64,000 bases of DNA from Oscillospiraceae bacterium (GTDB taxonomy: Bacteria; Bacillota; Clostridia; Oscillospirales; Acutalibacteraceae). Below the pieces are notes generated by a model. The model saw only the letters and a list, made by a program, of their open reading frames with translations. It was not told where the DNA came from and searched no databases. Position 1 is the first letter of the stretch; every line of letters begins with the position of its first letter. The stretch spans positions 522,127-586,126 of the forward strand of contig SVOY01000001.1 in assembly GCA_015066105.1 (NCBI GenBank). The letters run 5' to 3'. A program made the position numbers and the translations under genes. Below, piece after piece: positions 1 through 7,925 of this stretch.

Positions 1-1
1 A

Positions 2-1345
2 AACCACCTTGACATTGAGGCCGTAGAATGGCTTGAGGGCTACCTCGCATCATATAAAAAGGCCGTGGTCATCGTCTCTCACGACCGAATGTTCCTTGAT
101 AAAACCGTTAACACCGTTTATGAAATCGAGCGCGGTAAAACCTATAAGTATAACGGCAACTATTCCGCCTTTGTTGAACAGAAAAAGCTTCTCAGAGAAA
201 AGCAGGCAAAGGAATACGAGGCTCAGCAAAAGGAAATTGCAAGGCTTGAGGAGCTTATTGAGCGCTTCAGATATAAGGCAAACAAGGCGGCAATGGCTCA
301 GTCAAAAATCAAGGCTCTTGAGCGTATGGAGCTTGTTGAGCCGCCCGAAGCTTATGATTTAAGCGCATTCAGAGGTGCCTTTGAGCCGGATTTTCAATCG
401 GTAAACGATGTGCTGACGGTGCGCGAGCTTGAAATAGGCTATGAAAAGGCTCTTTCTAAGGTAAGCTTCGATATCAAGCGTAATCAGCACGTGGGCATAC
501 TCGGCGGCAACGGCCTTGGCAAATCCACATTGCTTAAAACCCTTGTCGGCAACGTGCCTCCCCTTTCCGGCAGCTTTATTATCGGCTCGAATGTTAAAAT
601 CGGTTACTTTGACCAGCAAATGGCTCAGTATACGAGTAATAAAACGATTTTGGCTGATTTTCTCGATGAATTCCCCGCCCTTACGGATTTTGAAGCAAGA
701 AGTGCCCTCGGTGCCTTCCTTTTCAGCGGTGAGGATGTTTTCAAAAACGTTGACGTGCTTTCGGGCGGCGAAAAGGTCCGCCTTGCCCTTTGTAAAATCT
801 TCAGGCATAAGCCGAATTTTCTCATTCTCGACGAGCCGACCAATCATATGGATATTATCGGCAAGGAAACCCTTGAGGATTTGCTGAAAAACTTCAACGG
901 CACCCTGCTTTTCGTTTCACACGACAGATATTTTGTAAAGAAAATTGCCCATCACATCATCTCCTTTGAGGGTAAGGAGGAGGTAAAGTGGTTCGAGTTC
1001 GGCTACGGCGAATACGAGGAATATCAGCTTAAAAAGCAAGAGGTCAGCGCGGCGGGTCCTCTCCCCTCTCCGGCTGTGAAAAAACAAAGCAAGGGCACTT
1101 ATACTACCCCCGCAAAGGAAAAATCAAAGCGTGAAAGAGCACTGAAAAAGGCTGAGGAAAGGGTCTCTCTGCTTGAAGAAAGGCTTGATTCGTTAAACAG
1201 TGAGCTTCAAAAGGAAGAAAACCTTTCAGATTACGTTAAGCTTTCAGAGCTGCAGAATGAGCTGAACGAGACCGAAGAAGCCTTGCACAACGCAATGCTT
1301 GAATGGGAAAAGGCCGAAGCCGCTCTGGCGGAAATTTCGGCATAA
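2..1345 (+). CDS. ABC-F family ATPase (3' part, runs in from the left edge)
   Basis: About 447 residues are visible and the 5' end lies outside the window. The fragment starts at the first domain's Walker B/H-loop (NHLDI, then VSHDRMF), passes through the long charged linker typical of ABC-F proteins, and enters a complete second ATPase: Walker A GGNGLGKST near 503-530, signature LSGGE near 752-770, Walker B LILDEPTNH near 823-850, H-loop VSHDRYF near 915-935. A coiled-coil tail of about 75 residues follows. There is no membrane segment. ABC-F proteins act on the ribosome, as translation factors or antibiotic-protection factors; the length and C-terminal coil recall the YdiF/Uup-like group. 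Which role applies here cannot be told from sequence. Confidence 0.93.
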   Translation, partial: NHLDIEAVEWLEGYLASYKKAVVIVSHDRMFLDKTVNTVYEIERGKTYKYNGNYSAFVEQKKLLREKQAKEYEAQQKEIARLEELIERFRYKANKAAMAQSKIKALERMELVEPPEAYDLSAFRGAFEPDFQSVNDVLTVRELEIGYEKALSKVSFDIKRNQHVGILGGNGLGKSTLLKTLVGNVPPLSGSFIIGSNVKIGYFDQQMAQYTSNKTILADFLDEFPALTDFEARSALGAFLFSGEDVFKNVDVLSGGEKVRLALCKIFRHKPNFLILDEPTNHMDIIGKETLEDLLKNFNGTLLFVSHDRYFVKKIAHHIISFEGKEEVKWFEFGYGEYEEYQLKKQEVSAAGPLPSPAVKKQSKGTYTTPAKEKSKRERALKKAEERVSLLEERLDSLNSELQKEENLSDYVKLSELQNELNETEEALHNAMLEWEKAEAALAEISA

Positions 1346-1349
1346 AACA

Positions 1350-1400
1350 AAACAGATGTGTTTTCAAGGTGAAGCTTACCTGAAAATGCATCTGTTTTTA
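1350..1400. terminator. Long hairpin terminator between convergent genes
   Basis: An arm starting AACAGATG and continuing TTTTCA/GGT pairs with ACC/TGAAAA and CATCTGTT, and the plus strand continues with a run of T. Because A residues also precede the hairpin it can serve the minus strand too. It separates the ABC-F gene from the convergent COG2426 gene. Confidence 0.85.
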
Positions 1401-1428
1401 CATTCAATTATGTTTTGCTGAAAGCTGC

Positions 1429-1932
1429 TTAAAAGCCTAACAGACCGAAAAGTCCGTAGGATAAGGCGGAAATAATTCCGCCGGCAACGAGCACGCCCGC
1501 ACCTATTGTGAGCATAGCGTCACGTATTCTTATATCAAGCAGGTCGGCAATAAGCGCACCCGTCCAGGCTCCCGTTCCGGGAAGGGGTATTGCAACAAAG
1601 ATAAACAGTCCCCAAAGCCTGTATTTGCGCACCTTATCAGCCTTTGCAAGAGATTTTTCCTCAAGCCTTCCGATTATGCCGCCGATACGCTCATTTCTCT
1701 TAAGCAGATTGAATATTTTCCTTATGAAAAGAAGTATAAAAGGAATAGGTAAAATATTGCCGATATAGCAGATGATGAAGGCGCGTATAAATTCAATATC
1801 CATCAGCTTTGCGGCAATGAGACCGCCTCTGAGCTCGAGTATCGGCATAAGTGAAACAATGAATGCAATTATTTCAGACGATACCTTTCCTTCAAGTGCG
1901 GTAACAAAAAACTGAGCAAGACTGTCTGCCAT
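1429..1932 (-). CDS. COG2426 / small multidrug-export family membrane protein
   Basis: A 167-residue protein with about four hydrophobic segments, placing it in the cytoplasmic membrane. The pattern PILELRGGL near the N-terminus and IPLPGTGAWTGALIA in the middle is characteristic of the COG2426 family (Pfam small multi-drug export). The substrate is unknown and the export label is historical. The basic middle loop (residues about 70-100) is probably cytoplasmic. It lies 17 bases downstream of the PPase-like/Nudix gene and is probably co-transcribed with it from the promoter at 2764-2792. Confidence 0.85.
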   Translation of the reverse strand: MADSLAQFFVTALEGKVSSEIIAFIVSLMPILELRGGLIAAKLMDIEFIRAFIICYIGNILPIPFILLFIRKIFNLLKRNERIGGIIGRLEEKSLAKADKVRKYRLWGLFIFVAIPLPGTGAWTGALIADLLDIRIRDAMLTIGAGVLVAGGIISALSYGLFGLLGF

Positions 1933-1949
1933 TTCTGAACCTCACAATT

Positions 1950-2681
1950 TTAAACTCTGTTGACAATAAAATAATTCATTGCTTCGTTTAAAATATTTTT
2001 ATCGTTTTCGTAGTTGAGCGTGTTCAGTGCCTTTTCATAGGTGAACCAACCGCACTCCTCAATCTCCTCTTCCTGGAGAGTGAATTTTGACTCGGTTGTT
2101 TTTGCAAGAAAAATGTGCACTGATTTTTCTATTTTGCCCTGAATGGTGTAATCGGATTTCTGAACAAAGCCGGGAAGAATTTTAACGTGAAGTCCCGTTT
2201 CCTCAAGAACCTCTCTTATAGCTGTCTGTTCGTTTGTCTCTCCGGGCTCAATGTGACCCTTCGGGAAGCCCCAATGGGCACTGCGGCGGTTACGGATGAG
2301 CAGGAACTTACGTCTGCCCTCTTCAACTCTGTAAACTACCGCACCGCAGGAGCTTTCATAAAGACAGTCAATGGAATAGTTGTTTCTGCCCTCGGCAAAT
2401 TCAACTGCTTTTCTGATATCGTTAACAATAAAACGTGTGCTTTTCGGTGCAACAACCCAGACAACACCCTTACCTGCCTGACGTCTTATAATGGCAATAA
2501 CTCTGCCGTCAAAATTCCTAACCGGGTGGTCAATACCCATAATATACGCACTTTGAGCGGTACTTTTTTTGCCTTTAAAGTTTTCGACAATACCGTAGTT
2601 GAGCTTATACTTAAACCCGAAACGGCTGTTGTAAGAATGCATCGGGGATGTGACACGGACCTTAACAAATTTGCCTAACAT
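1950..2681 (-). CDS. Nudix hydrolase fused to a pyrophosphatase-like N-terminal domain
   Basis: 243 residues in two parts. Residues 1-100 resemble the small inorganic-pyrophosphatase-like domain (MLGKFVKVRVTSPM..., then AYIMGIDHPV and VIAIIRR), but the acidic run expected in active pyrophosphatases is not visible, so this part may bind rather than cleave. Residues about 110-243 are a Nudix domain with the Nudix box GHIEPGETNEQTAIREVLEE and an Ap4A-hydrolase-like flavour (WGFPKGH just before it). Nudix enzymes cleave nucleoside diphosphates linked to another group; the substrate is not deducible here. It is the first gene of a two-gene unit with the COG2426 protein. Confidence 0.85.
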   Translation of the reverse strand: MLGKFVKVRVTSPMHSYNSRFGFKYKLNYGIVENFKGKKSTAQSAYIMGIDHPVRNFDGRVIAIIRRQAGKGVVWVVAPKSTRFIVNDIRKAVEFAEGRNNYSIDCLYESSCGAVVYRVEEGRRKFLLIRNRRSAHWGFPKGHIEPGETNEQTAIREVLEETGLHVKILPGFVQKSDYTIQGKIEKSVHIFLAKTTESKFTLQEEEIEECGWFTYEKALNTLNYENDKNILNEAMNYFIVNRV

Positions 2682-2763
2682 GGTGTGTCCCCTTCAACAA
2701 AATGTAACCGTACGAACAAATAGGTAGCCCTAATTTACAGTTACACAGAATAATATGCTATAT

Positions 2764-2792
2764 ATTATAACTGTTTTGTATTGACTTTTCAA
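2764..2792 (-). promoter_or_regulatory. Sigma-A-type promoter for the Nudix gene
   Basis: On the minus strand TTGAAA (2787-2792) and a consensus TATAAT (2764-2769) are separated by 17 bases. The predicted start is about 75 bases before the coding region. Confidence 0.7.
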
Positions 2793-2854
2793 TACATTTT
2801 AAAAAAAGAATTATATTATCTCGATATAAAATTTAAAAAAAATTTATTATACAG

Positions 2855-2883
2855 TTGTCTTTTTTCTGTCAAGGTGTTATAAT
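2855..2883 (+). promoter_or_regulatory. Sigma-A-type promoter for the HAD-HD-CmpB-TetR run
   Basis: TTGTCT (2855-2860), 17 bases, TATAAT (2878-2883). It lies about 35 bases before the chosen HAD start and is back-to-back with the Nudix promoter. Confidence 0.7.
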
Positions 2884-2917
2884 ATACATAGTTATGTTAA
2901 ATATGAAAGGCAGAAAA

Positions 2918-3748
2918 ATGAAAACATTATATATAACCGACCTTGACGGCACTATGCTCAATTCAAAGGGTGAGCTTTCGCCTTATTCCTTCAACGGTGT
3001 TAAAAAGCTGATTGAAGGCGGCGTGCTTTTCTCGGTTGCCACCGCACGCACCGCGGCAACCGTTACAGATATGTTCAGAGGCACGGGACTTAACTCCCCC
3101 ATTGCTCTTATGAACGGTGTTTGCGTTTATGATTCAGCCGCAGGGCGAAGCCTCATAAGCCACAGCATTGACAAAAACTCCGCCCGCAGAGTGCTTGAAA
3201 TTTACGCCGCACACAACAAGCACCCTATGCTCTATTTTGATAAGGGCGATTTTCTTGAAATTGTTTATACTGAAATTGACAACGCACACCAATATGAATA
3301 TATAACCGACAGAAACGCGAGAAGGCTTAAAAAATTTGTCAGAGCTGACGGCTATGAGCTTGACGGCAAGGATGACCTGCTTTATATCGTAAGCTTTGAT
3401 AAACCCTCTGAGCTTGAGGATATATATTCTGAAATTAAGGAAATTGAGGGTGTTGTCTCCTGCTTTTATGCAGATAATTATACTGATTGCAATTTTCTTG
3501 AAACAATGAATTCAAGCATTTCAAAGGGCACTGCGGCCTCGGAAATCAAAAAGCTTACGGGTGCTGAAAGAGTTATTGCCTTCGGCGATAACCTTAACGA
3601 CATTCCCCTTTTTGAAGCCGCCGATGAAGCCTATGCCGTTTCAAACGGCCATGAGGCTTTGAAGAAAATTGCAACGGGAGTAATCGGCACAAACGACAGC
3701 GATGCCGTTATCAGATTTATTATGGAACGTGAAGGTATAGATTTATGA
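2918..3748 (+). CDS. HAD superfamily (Cof-type) phosphatase
   Basis: 276 residues. Motif I is ITDLDGTML at the N-terminus, with the nucleophile Asp followed by the acid/base Asp; motif IV is GDNLNDIPLF near the C-terminus; a long cap domain sits between them, as in the Cof/YbjI sugar-phosphate phosphatase group. The start at 2918 is preferred because AAAGG sits seven bases upstream; in-frame starts further upstream fall inside the promoter. The stop overlaps the HD gene start by four bases (ATGA), so the two are translationally coupled. The substrate is probably a sugar or cofactor phosphate, which is an inference from the family. Confidence 0.9.
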   Translation: MKTLYITDLDGTMLNSKGELSPYSFNGVKKLIEGGVLFSVATARTAATVTDMFRGTGLNSPIALMNGVCVYDSAAGRSLISHSIDKNSARRVLEIYAAHNKHPMLYFDKGDFLEIVYTEIDNAHQYEYITDRNARRLKKFVRADGYELDGKDDLLYIVSFDKPSELEDIYSEIKEIEGVVSCFYADNYTDCNFLETMNSSISKGTAASEIKKLTGAERVIAFGDNLNDIPLFEAADEAYAVSNGHEALKKIATGVIGTNDSDAVIRFIMEREGIDL

Positions 3749-4293
3749 AAAATCCGATGAAAAAGCTTTATAAGGAATACTGCAAAAGCTATAAGCTCAG
3801 TGAGGAAAACTCAGACGGCTTTTTTGATGCGGTCAGAGATGTGTATTTCTCCGACGAGGTGCAGTCACTCAGACAATATGAGCAGCACCTTGAAATTGAC
3901 CGCTTACAGCACGTTACAACCGTGGCGTATCTTTCCTACAAAATATGCCGAAGGCTCTCATTTGACAGTAAAGCCGCTTCAAGGGCGGCGGTTATGCACG
4001 ACCTTGTTTATTACGATTGGCGCGACGGAGAAACGGGCGGCTGGCATTGCCTTCACGGCTACAAGCATCCCAACTACGCCTGCCTGAATGCAAGGGAGCT
4101 TTATCCCGCGCTTACTGAAAAAGAGGAAAAAATCATCCGCAGGCATATGTGGCCTCTTACGGTTCTGCCACCCGACAGCAAGGAGGGCCTTGTTGTAACA
4201 ATAATGGACAAATACTGTGCCGCCATTGAGGTGATTTATTCCGTCAATAAAAAGTACAGAGAAAAATTTATTAAAACCGTTGAGGAGCTTTGA
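3745..4293 (+). CDS. HD-domain phosphohydrolase-like protein
   Basis: 182 residues. Residues 48-95 carry the HD signature: RLQHVTTVAYLSY, then AVMHDLVYYDW with the metal-binding His-Asp pair, and later RRHMWP and MDKYCA supplying further candidate ligands. Proteins of this size usually hydrolyse phosphate esters or nucleotides in the cytoplasm; the substrate is unknown. It overlaps the HAD phosphatase by four bases and its end overlaps the ribosome site region of the next gene, so the three form a tight operon. Confidence 0.8.
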   Translation: MKNPMKKLYKEYCKSYKLSEENSDGFFDAVRDVYFSDEVQSLRQYEQHLEIDRLQHVTTVAYLSYKICRRLSFDSKAASRAAVMHDLVYYDWRDGETGGWHCLHGYKHPNYACLNARELYPALTEKEEKIIRRHMWPLTVLPPDSKEGLVVTIMDKYCAAIEVIYSVNKKYREKFIKTVEEL

Positions 4294-4295
4294 TT

Positions 4296-5159
4296 ATGGC
4301 AACAGTTATAAAATACGTTCTGCTGTTTTTCTTTTACAGTGCCGCCGGCTGGCTGCTTGAGTCGATTTACTGCTCAATAGGTGAAAAGAAAATTATCAAC
4401 CGCGGCTTTCTCACGGGTCCCTTGTGCCCCATTTACGGCACGGCGGCCATTGTAATGACGGTGCTGATATATAACCCCTTCAGGGATAAGCCGCTTCTTG
4501 TTTTTCTGCTCGGTATTATACTGTGCGATATTGTTGAATATATAACGAGCTATCTTATGGAAAAGCTTTTTGCCGCAAGGTGGTGGGATTACACCTATGA
4601 GCTTCTTAATCTCAACGGCAGAATCTGCCTTAAGCACTCCCTTTATTGGGGTGTAATTTCGGTTATTTTTGTAAGGGTTATACACCCTGCGGTTGACGGA
4701 CTTTACGGTAAAATCAACGAGGAGTATCTGCCGTGGATTTTTGCCGCCGCCCTTCTAATCTTCATCATTGACCTTACAAACGCCGTTATTAAGGCCTCAG
4801 ATATAAGAAAGCTGCAGAAAAAGCTTACGTCAATGCTCGACACCGTTAACCACGGACTCAGCGTGGCAAAGGACACGGTCGGCGATAAATATTCGGTTAT
4901 AAAAGAGGCTGTTGAAAAGCAATCGGATAAGCTTATCGAATTCAGGTGGCAGATGGATGAGCTTTACACCCAGTTTGAGGAGCGCTTTGACAAGCTCACC
5001 TTTAAAGAAAAGCGCAGTGAAAAAATAAAAAGCTTTTCAAACAGGATTTTTTACAACAATCCCTTCTTTGAAAAGCACACGAAAATGCAGCTTGAGAAGC
5101 TGAGAAATATTATTGATGAAATTAAAGCTGACATATATGAAGGCGAAGACAAGCAATAA
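4296..5159 (+). CDS. CmpB-type putative ABC transporter permease-like membrane protein
   Basis: 287 residues. The N-terminal 160 residues contain about five hydrophobic helices with the family's hallmark sequences YSAAGWLLESIYCS, NRGFLTGPLCPIYG and ARWWDYT; this is Pfam ABC_trans_CmpB. The C-terminal 110 residues are charged and predicted coiled-coil, and probably cytoplasmic. No ATPase partner is nearby, so transport is not established. The ATG at 4296 is preferred over a TTG six bases earlier because GAGGAG is eight bases from the ATG but only two from the TTG. Confidence 0.82.
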   Translation: MATVIKYVLLFFFYSAAGWLLESIYCSIGEKKIINRGFLTGPLCPIYGTAAIVMTVLIYNPFRDKPLLVFLLGIILCDIVEYITSYLMEKLFAARWWDYTYELLNLNGRICLKHSLYWGVISVIFVRVIHPAVDGLYGKINEEYLPWIFAAALLIFIIDLTNAVIKASDIRKLQKKLTSMLDTVNHGLSVAKDTVGDKYSVIKEAVEKQSDKLIEFRWQMDELYTQFEERFDKLTFKEKRSEKIKSFSNRIFYNNPFFEKHTKMQLEKLRNIIDEIKADIYEGEDKQ

Positions 5160-5173
5160 AAGGAGAATTGATT

Positions 5174-5797
5174 ATGCAGTCAGAAAACAAAAAAATCGAT
5201 GTAAGAGTAAGACGCACCTACAGACAGCTTATTGAAAGCTTTCTTAAGCTTCTTACCGAAAAATCCTTTGATGAAATTTCAATATCTGAAATTTGCGAAG
5301 GAGCCGAGGTTCACAGAGCAACCTTCTACAAGCATTTTGACGATAAAACGGAGTTTCTTAATTTCTGTGTCAAGCAGCTGCTCAGTGAGGTTGATTTTTC
5401 AAGCGTTCTTAATTATCCGTCACCGGAAAACGTAAAGGAAAGCTGTATGTCCTTTGTCAAAACCCTTTTCTCGTTCATTGACAAAAACAAGGTGCTTTTT
5501 GCCGCGGTTTTTTCAGACAGACACTCACTTTCCTTTGATACAACGCTGATAAATGTTATTACCGATTTCTGTGCAATCAAGCTTCAGCAGGTGCTTGAGG
5601 GTGTGCCCGATTACAAATCACAGATTTTTTCAAATTTCTATTCGGGCTCAATTGTCGGCGTGGTTAAATGGTACGTTAAAAACTACGAAGTATGCCCCCT
5701 TGAGGATATTTATTCCTTTTTTGAAAGAAGGGTTGACGAAATCTGCGATGCCTACATAAAATACTATCTTGACGATATGAAGGATAAGCTTATCTGA
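5174..5797 (+). CDS. TetR family transcriptional regulator
   Basis: 207 residues. The N-terminal 50 residues form a TetR DNA-binding domain, with ISISEICEGAEVHRATFYKHF covering the recognition helix. The C-terminal ligand-binding part is of the type seen in DhaS-like activators. AGGAG lies eight bases before the ATG at 5174. It is the last gene of the HAD-HD-CmpB run and may control that run, since TetR regulators often act on adjacent genes. Its last eight bases overlap the end of the convergent TtcA-like gene. Confidence 0.9.
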   Translation: MQSENKKIDVRVRRTYRQLIESFLKLLTEKSFDEISISEICEGAEVHRATFYKHFDDKTEFLNFCVKQLLSEVDFSSVLNYPSPENVKESCMSFVKTLFSFIDKNKVLFAAVFSDRHSLSFDTTLINVITDFCAIKLQQVLEGVPDYKSQIFSNFYSGSIVGVVKWYVKNYEVCPLEDIYSFFERRVDEICDAYIKYYLDDMKDKLI

Positions 5798-6623
5798 GGT
5801 CGTAATCGTCAAGAAAATTGTACTTGCTGTCCCCTTTTCTGTAGCCGATTACGGTTTCAAGGTTTACGTTGTGTACACTTCTGAAAATGTTCATTTCAAT
5901 GTTGGAGTTGATTTTTCTGAATGAGGAAATCAGCTCCTTCATTTCTTTTCGCTTGGATTCGTTTTCTTCCCTTGAGGTTTCCTCATCCTTGCTTGTAAAA
6001 TGGCAGGCGCACTGCAAAAAGGTAAGGCCGTTATATCTTGCCCAGGCGATTATGTCAGCCTCTCTGACCATATAAAGCGGTCTTATAAGCTCCATACCCT
6101 CAAAGTTTGTGCTGTGAAGCTTTGGCATCATCGTTTTGATTTCAGCTCCGTATATCATACTAAGCAGTATGGTTTCAATAACGTCGTCAAAATGGTGGCC
6201 GAGAGCGATTTTGTTGCACCCCATAGACTTGGCGTACTTGTAAAGGTATCCCCTTCTCATTCTGGCGCACATATAGCAGGGTGACTTTTCGATTTCATCA
6301 ACATAATCAAAAATGCCTGCGTCAAATATTTCAACAGGTATATCGAGAAGCCTTGCGTTGCTGAGAATTTTTTCTCTGTTTTCGGGTGAATAGCCCGGGT
6401 CCATAACAAGATACTTTGCCTCAAAGGGAAAATCACTGTGCTTTTGCAGGTGCTGAATACACTTTGCAAGCAGCATTGAATCCTTGCCGCCGGAAATGCA
6501 AACGGCAATGCTGTCCCCCGGCTTTATCATTTCGTACTCATTTATACCCGCTATAAACCTTTTCCAGATGTTTTTACGGTATTTCTTGTAAATACTTCTT
6601 TCAACTTCTACGTGCTTTTCCAA
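5790..6623 (-). CDS. TtcA-like PP-loop tRNA thiolase / ATP pyrophosphatase
   Basis: 277 residues. The PP-loop SGGKDSMLLAKC near residue 45 binds ATP, and GHHFDDVIETILLSM is the second family motif. Cysteine clusters CYMC and CAC can hold an iron-sulfur cluster, as in TtcA, which makes 2-thiocytidine at tRNA position 32. The exact nucleoside target in Clostridia is less sure. The start is a TTG (6621-6623) with a strong GGAGG six bases upstream; no better ATG exists in frame. It lies just downstream of the spoVM terminator and overlaps the TetR gene tail to tail. Confidence 0.8.
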   Translation of the reverse strand: MEKHVEVERSIYKKYRKNIWKRFIAGINEYEMIKPGDSIAVCISGGKDSMLLAKCIQHLQKHSDFPFEAKYLVMDPGYSPENREKILSNARLLDIPVEIFDAGIFDYVDEIEKSPCYMCARMRRGYLYKYAKSMGCNKIALGHHFDDVIETILLSMIYGAEIKTMMPKLHSTNFEGMELIRPLYMVREADIIAWARYNGLTFLQCACHFTSKDEETSREENESKRKEMKELISSFRKINSNIEMNIFRSVHNVNLETVIGYRKGDSKYNFLDDYDLR

Positions 6624-6636
6624 GATTGACCTCCAT

Positions 6637-6684
6637 AATAAAAATAAGACTGCCGCGCCCGTAAGTTTAAAGGCCGACAGTCTT
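6637..6684 (-). terminator. Terminator after spoVM
   Basis: AAGACTG (6646-6652) pairs with CAGTCTT (6678-6684); on the minus strand the hairpin is followed by an ATTTTTATT tract. It closes the long yicC-to-spoVM transcript. Confidence 0.7.
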
Positions 6685-6693
6685 TATGTTCAG

Positions 6694-6777
6694 TTATACA
6701 TCTTTGTCGTTGATTTTAAAAATCAGCTTAAGAATACCCCTGAGAGCCTTCGGACTTCTGAAAACAACAACCTTCAC
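6694..6777 (-). CDS. spoVM: Stage V sporulation protein M (27-residue spore-coat anchor)
   Basis: A GTG start with a strong AGGGGGT ribosome site opens 27 codons ending in TAA. The product reads MKVVVFRSPKALRGILKLIF plus the tail KINDKDV. This matches the SpoVM pattern: MK, a short hydrophobic strand, a proline near position 9, then an amphipathic helix rich in Lys/Arg. In Bacillus SpoVM sits on the convex forespore membrane and anchors the coat ATPase SpoIVA. The location downstream of prkC and rsgA is the conserved Firmicutes position, which strongly supports a gene this short. In Bacillus spoVM is sigma-E dependent; no clear sigma-E site was found here. Confidence 0.85.
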   Translation of the reverse strand: MKVVVFRSPKALRGILKLIFKINDKDV

Positions 6778-6801
6778 AAAAATACCCCCTAAATTGCCTT
6801 G

Positions 6802-6951
6802 TCATTTCTGGCAGGAAATAATCCCGAGAATGACAAGCATGACCGCAAGGATGAAAATCATCATTTTAACCGGCAGGCACATTGCCAGCAGTAGGCCGGC
6901 ACCAAAGGCTGTGAAAACAAGCCCCTTCGGACAGCTGCGGTGTTGCGACAC
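6802..6951 (-). CDS. 49-residue single-span membrane protein between rsgA and spoVM
   Basis: The GTG at 6949-6951 is preceded by AAAGGGGATGAT, a near-perfect anti-16S match. The product starts MSQHRSCPKGLVFTAFGAG, continues into a hydrophobic stretch of about 28 residues containing one Pro-Val-Lys kink, and ends SCQK. A basic N-terminus with two cysteines and a single membrane helix or helical hairpin is the likely fold. It ends 24 bases before spoVM and probably shares its mRNA. In Bacillus rpe and thiN lie in this interval, so the peptide occupies their place. The function is unknown; the neighbourhood suggests sporulation, which is inference only. Confidence 0.7.
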   Translation of the reverse strand: MSQHRSCPKGLVFTAFGAGLLLAMCLPVKMMIFILAVMLVILGIISCQK

Positions 6952-7043
6952 GAAAAATCATCCCCTTTGTATAAGCGTTGATACGGCTTTTTCCGTTATC
7001 TCTAACATTATACGGTGAACAGATATTTTTGTGCGTATTAAAT

Positions 7044-7922
7044 TCAGATTTGCCAGCTTTTTATATTTTTTAGCTCCTCATACATAGCTGTATAGCTTTC
7101 GTATCGGCTTTTGCTGATTATGCCCTTGCTGACCGCCTCGATAACCGCACAGCTTTTTGTGTTGATGTGCGAGCAGCCGTTGAACTTGCAAAGGGGTATA
7201 TGCTCTTCAAATTCTCTGAAGCAGTGCTGCAATTCGTTTGCGAGGAAAAGGTTTTCTCCCGAAAATTCAATGCTTGAAAAGCCTGCAGAATCGATTACGA
7301 GACCGTCACCGATATGAAAAATCTCCGCCTGCCTTGTTGTGTGTCTGCCTCTTCCGAGCTTACTGCTTATTTCACCCGTGGGGAGCCTGAGATTACTGTC
7401 AAGAGAATTGAGAAGCGTGGATTTGCCTGCACCGGAATTGCCTGTGAGAGCCGTAAGACAGCCTGCAAATTCACTGCGGATTTCTTCAAGATTTCGCTTA
7501 TCCTTGCTTGAAAAAAGATAGGTTCTGTAGCCCGTTGAAGAATAAATATCAAAAAGCTCCCTCGCCTTTTCTTCCTCAAGGTCTGATTTTGTTATTACAA
7601 TAACGGGCTCAATGCTGTTTCTTTCTGCAATAACCGTAAGCTTGTCAACAATAAAGGGATTGGGCAGAGGCGACGTGACCGAAACAATTATCATAAGCTT
7701 ATCAATGTTTGCAACGGGCGGTCTGATAAGCTTGTTTTTTCTTTCAAGAATTGCATCGATTGTGTTTTCCTGGCCCTCACGCAGAGTGATTTCAACTCTG
7801 TCACCGGCAAGTGGGGTAAGCTTCTCCTTGCGGAATTTACCCTTAGCCTTACATTCAAATATTCCCTCGGAGGTTTCTACATAATAGAAGCCTCCGATTC
7901 CTTTAAGAATATAACCGTTCAT
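7044..7922 (-). CDS. rsgA: Ribosome small-subunit-dependent GTPase A
   Basis: 292 residues. N-terminal OB fold (residues 1-65); circularly permuted GTPase with G4 ITKSDLEE before G1 GNSGAGKSTLLN, and G3 DSAGF; C-terminal zinc knuckle with CKFNGCSH and the later CAV cysteine. RsgA helps the late maturation of the 30S subunit in the cytoplasm. It is three bases downstream of prkC and translated from the same mRNA, as in Bacillus (stp-prkC-rsgA). Confidence 0.96.
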   Translation of the reverse strand: MNGYILKGIGGFYYVETSEGIFECKAKGKFRKEKLTPLAGDRVEITLREGQENTIDAILERKNKLIRPPVANIDKLMIIVSVTSPLPNPFIVDKLTVIAERNSIEPVIVITKSDLEEEKARELFDIYSSTGYRTYLFSSKDKRNLEEIRSEFAGCLTALTGNSGAGKSTLLNSLDSNLRLPTGEISSKLGRGRHTTRQAEIFHIGDGLVIDSAGFSSIEFSGENLFLANELQHCFREFEEHIPLCKFNGCSHINTKSCAVIEAVSKGIISKSRYESYTAMYEELKNIKSWQI

Positions 7923-7925
7923 AAA

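Noticed and set aside
6686-7018. 110-codon open frame on the plus strand
   Set aside because: Irregular composition with no family likeness and no good ribosome site; the minus strand here holds two small genes with strong sites, one of them spoVM.
6952-7043. Promoter for the small membrane protein and spoVM (TATAAT near 7007-7012)
   Set aside because: The -35 position reads CGCACA and no sigma-E pattern was convincing, so no promoter was called.
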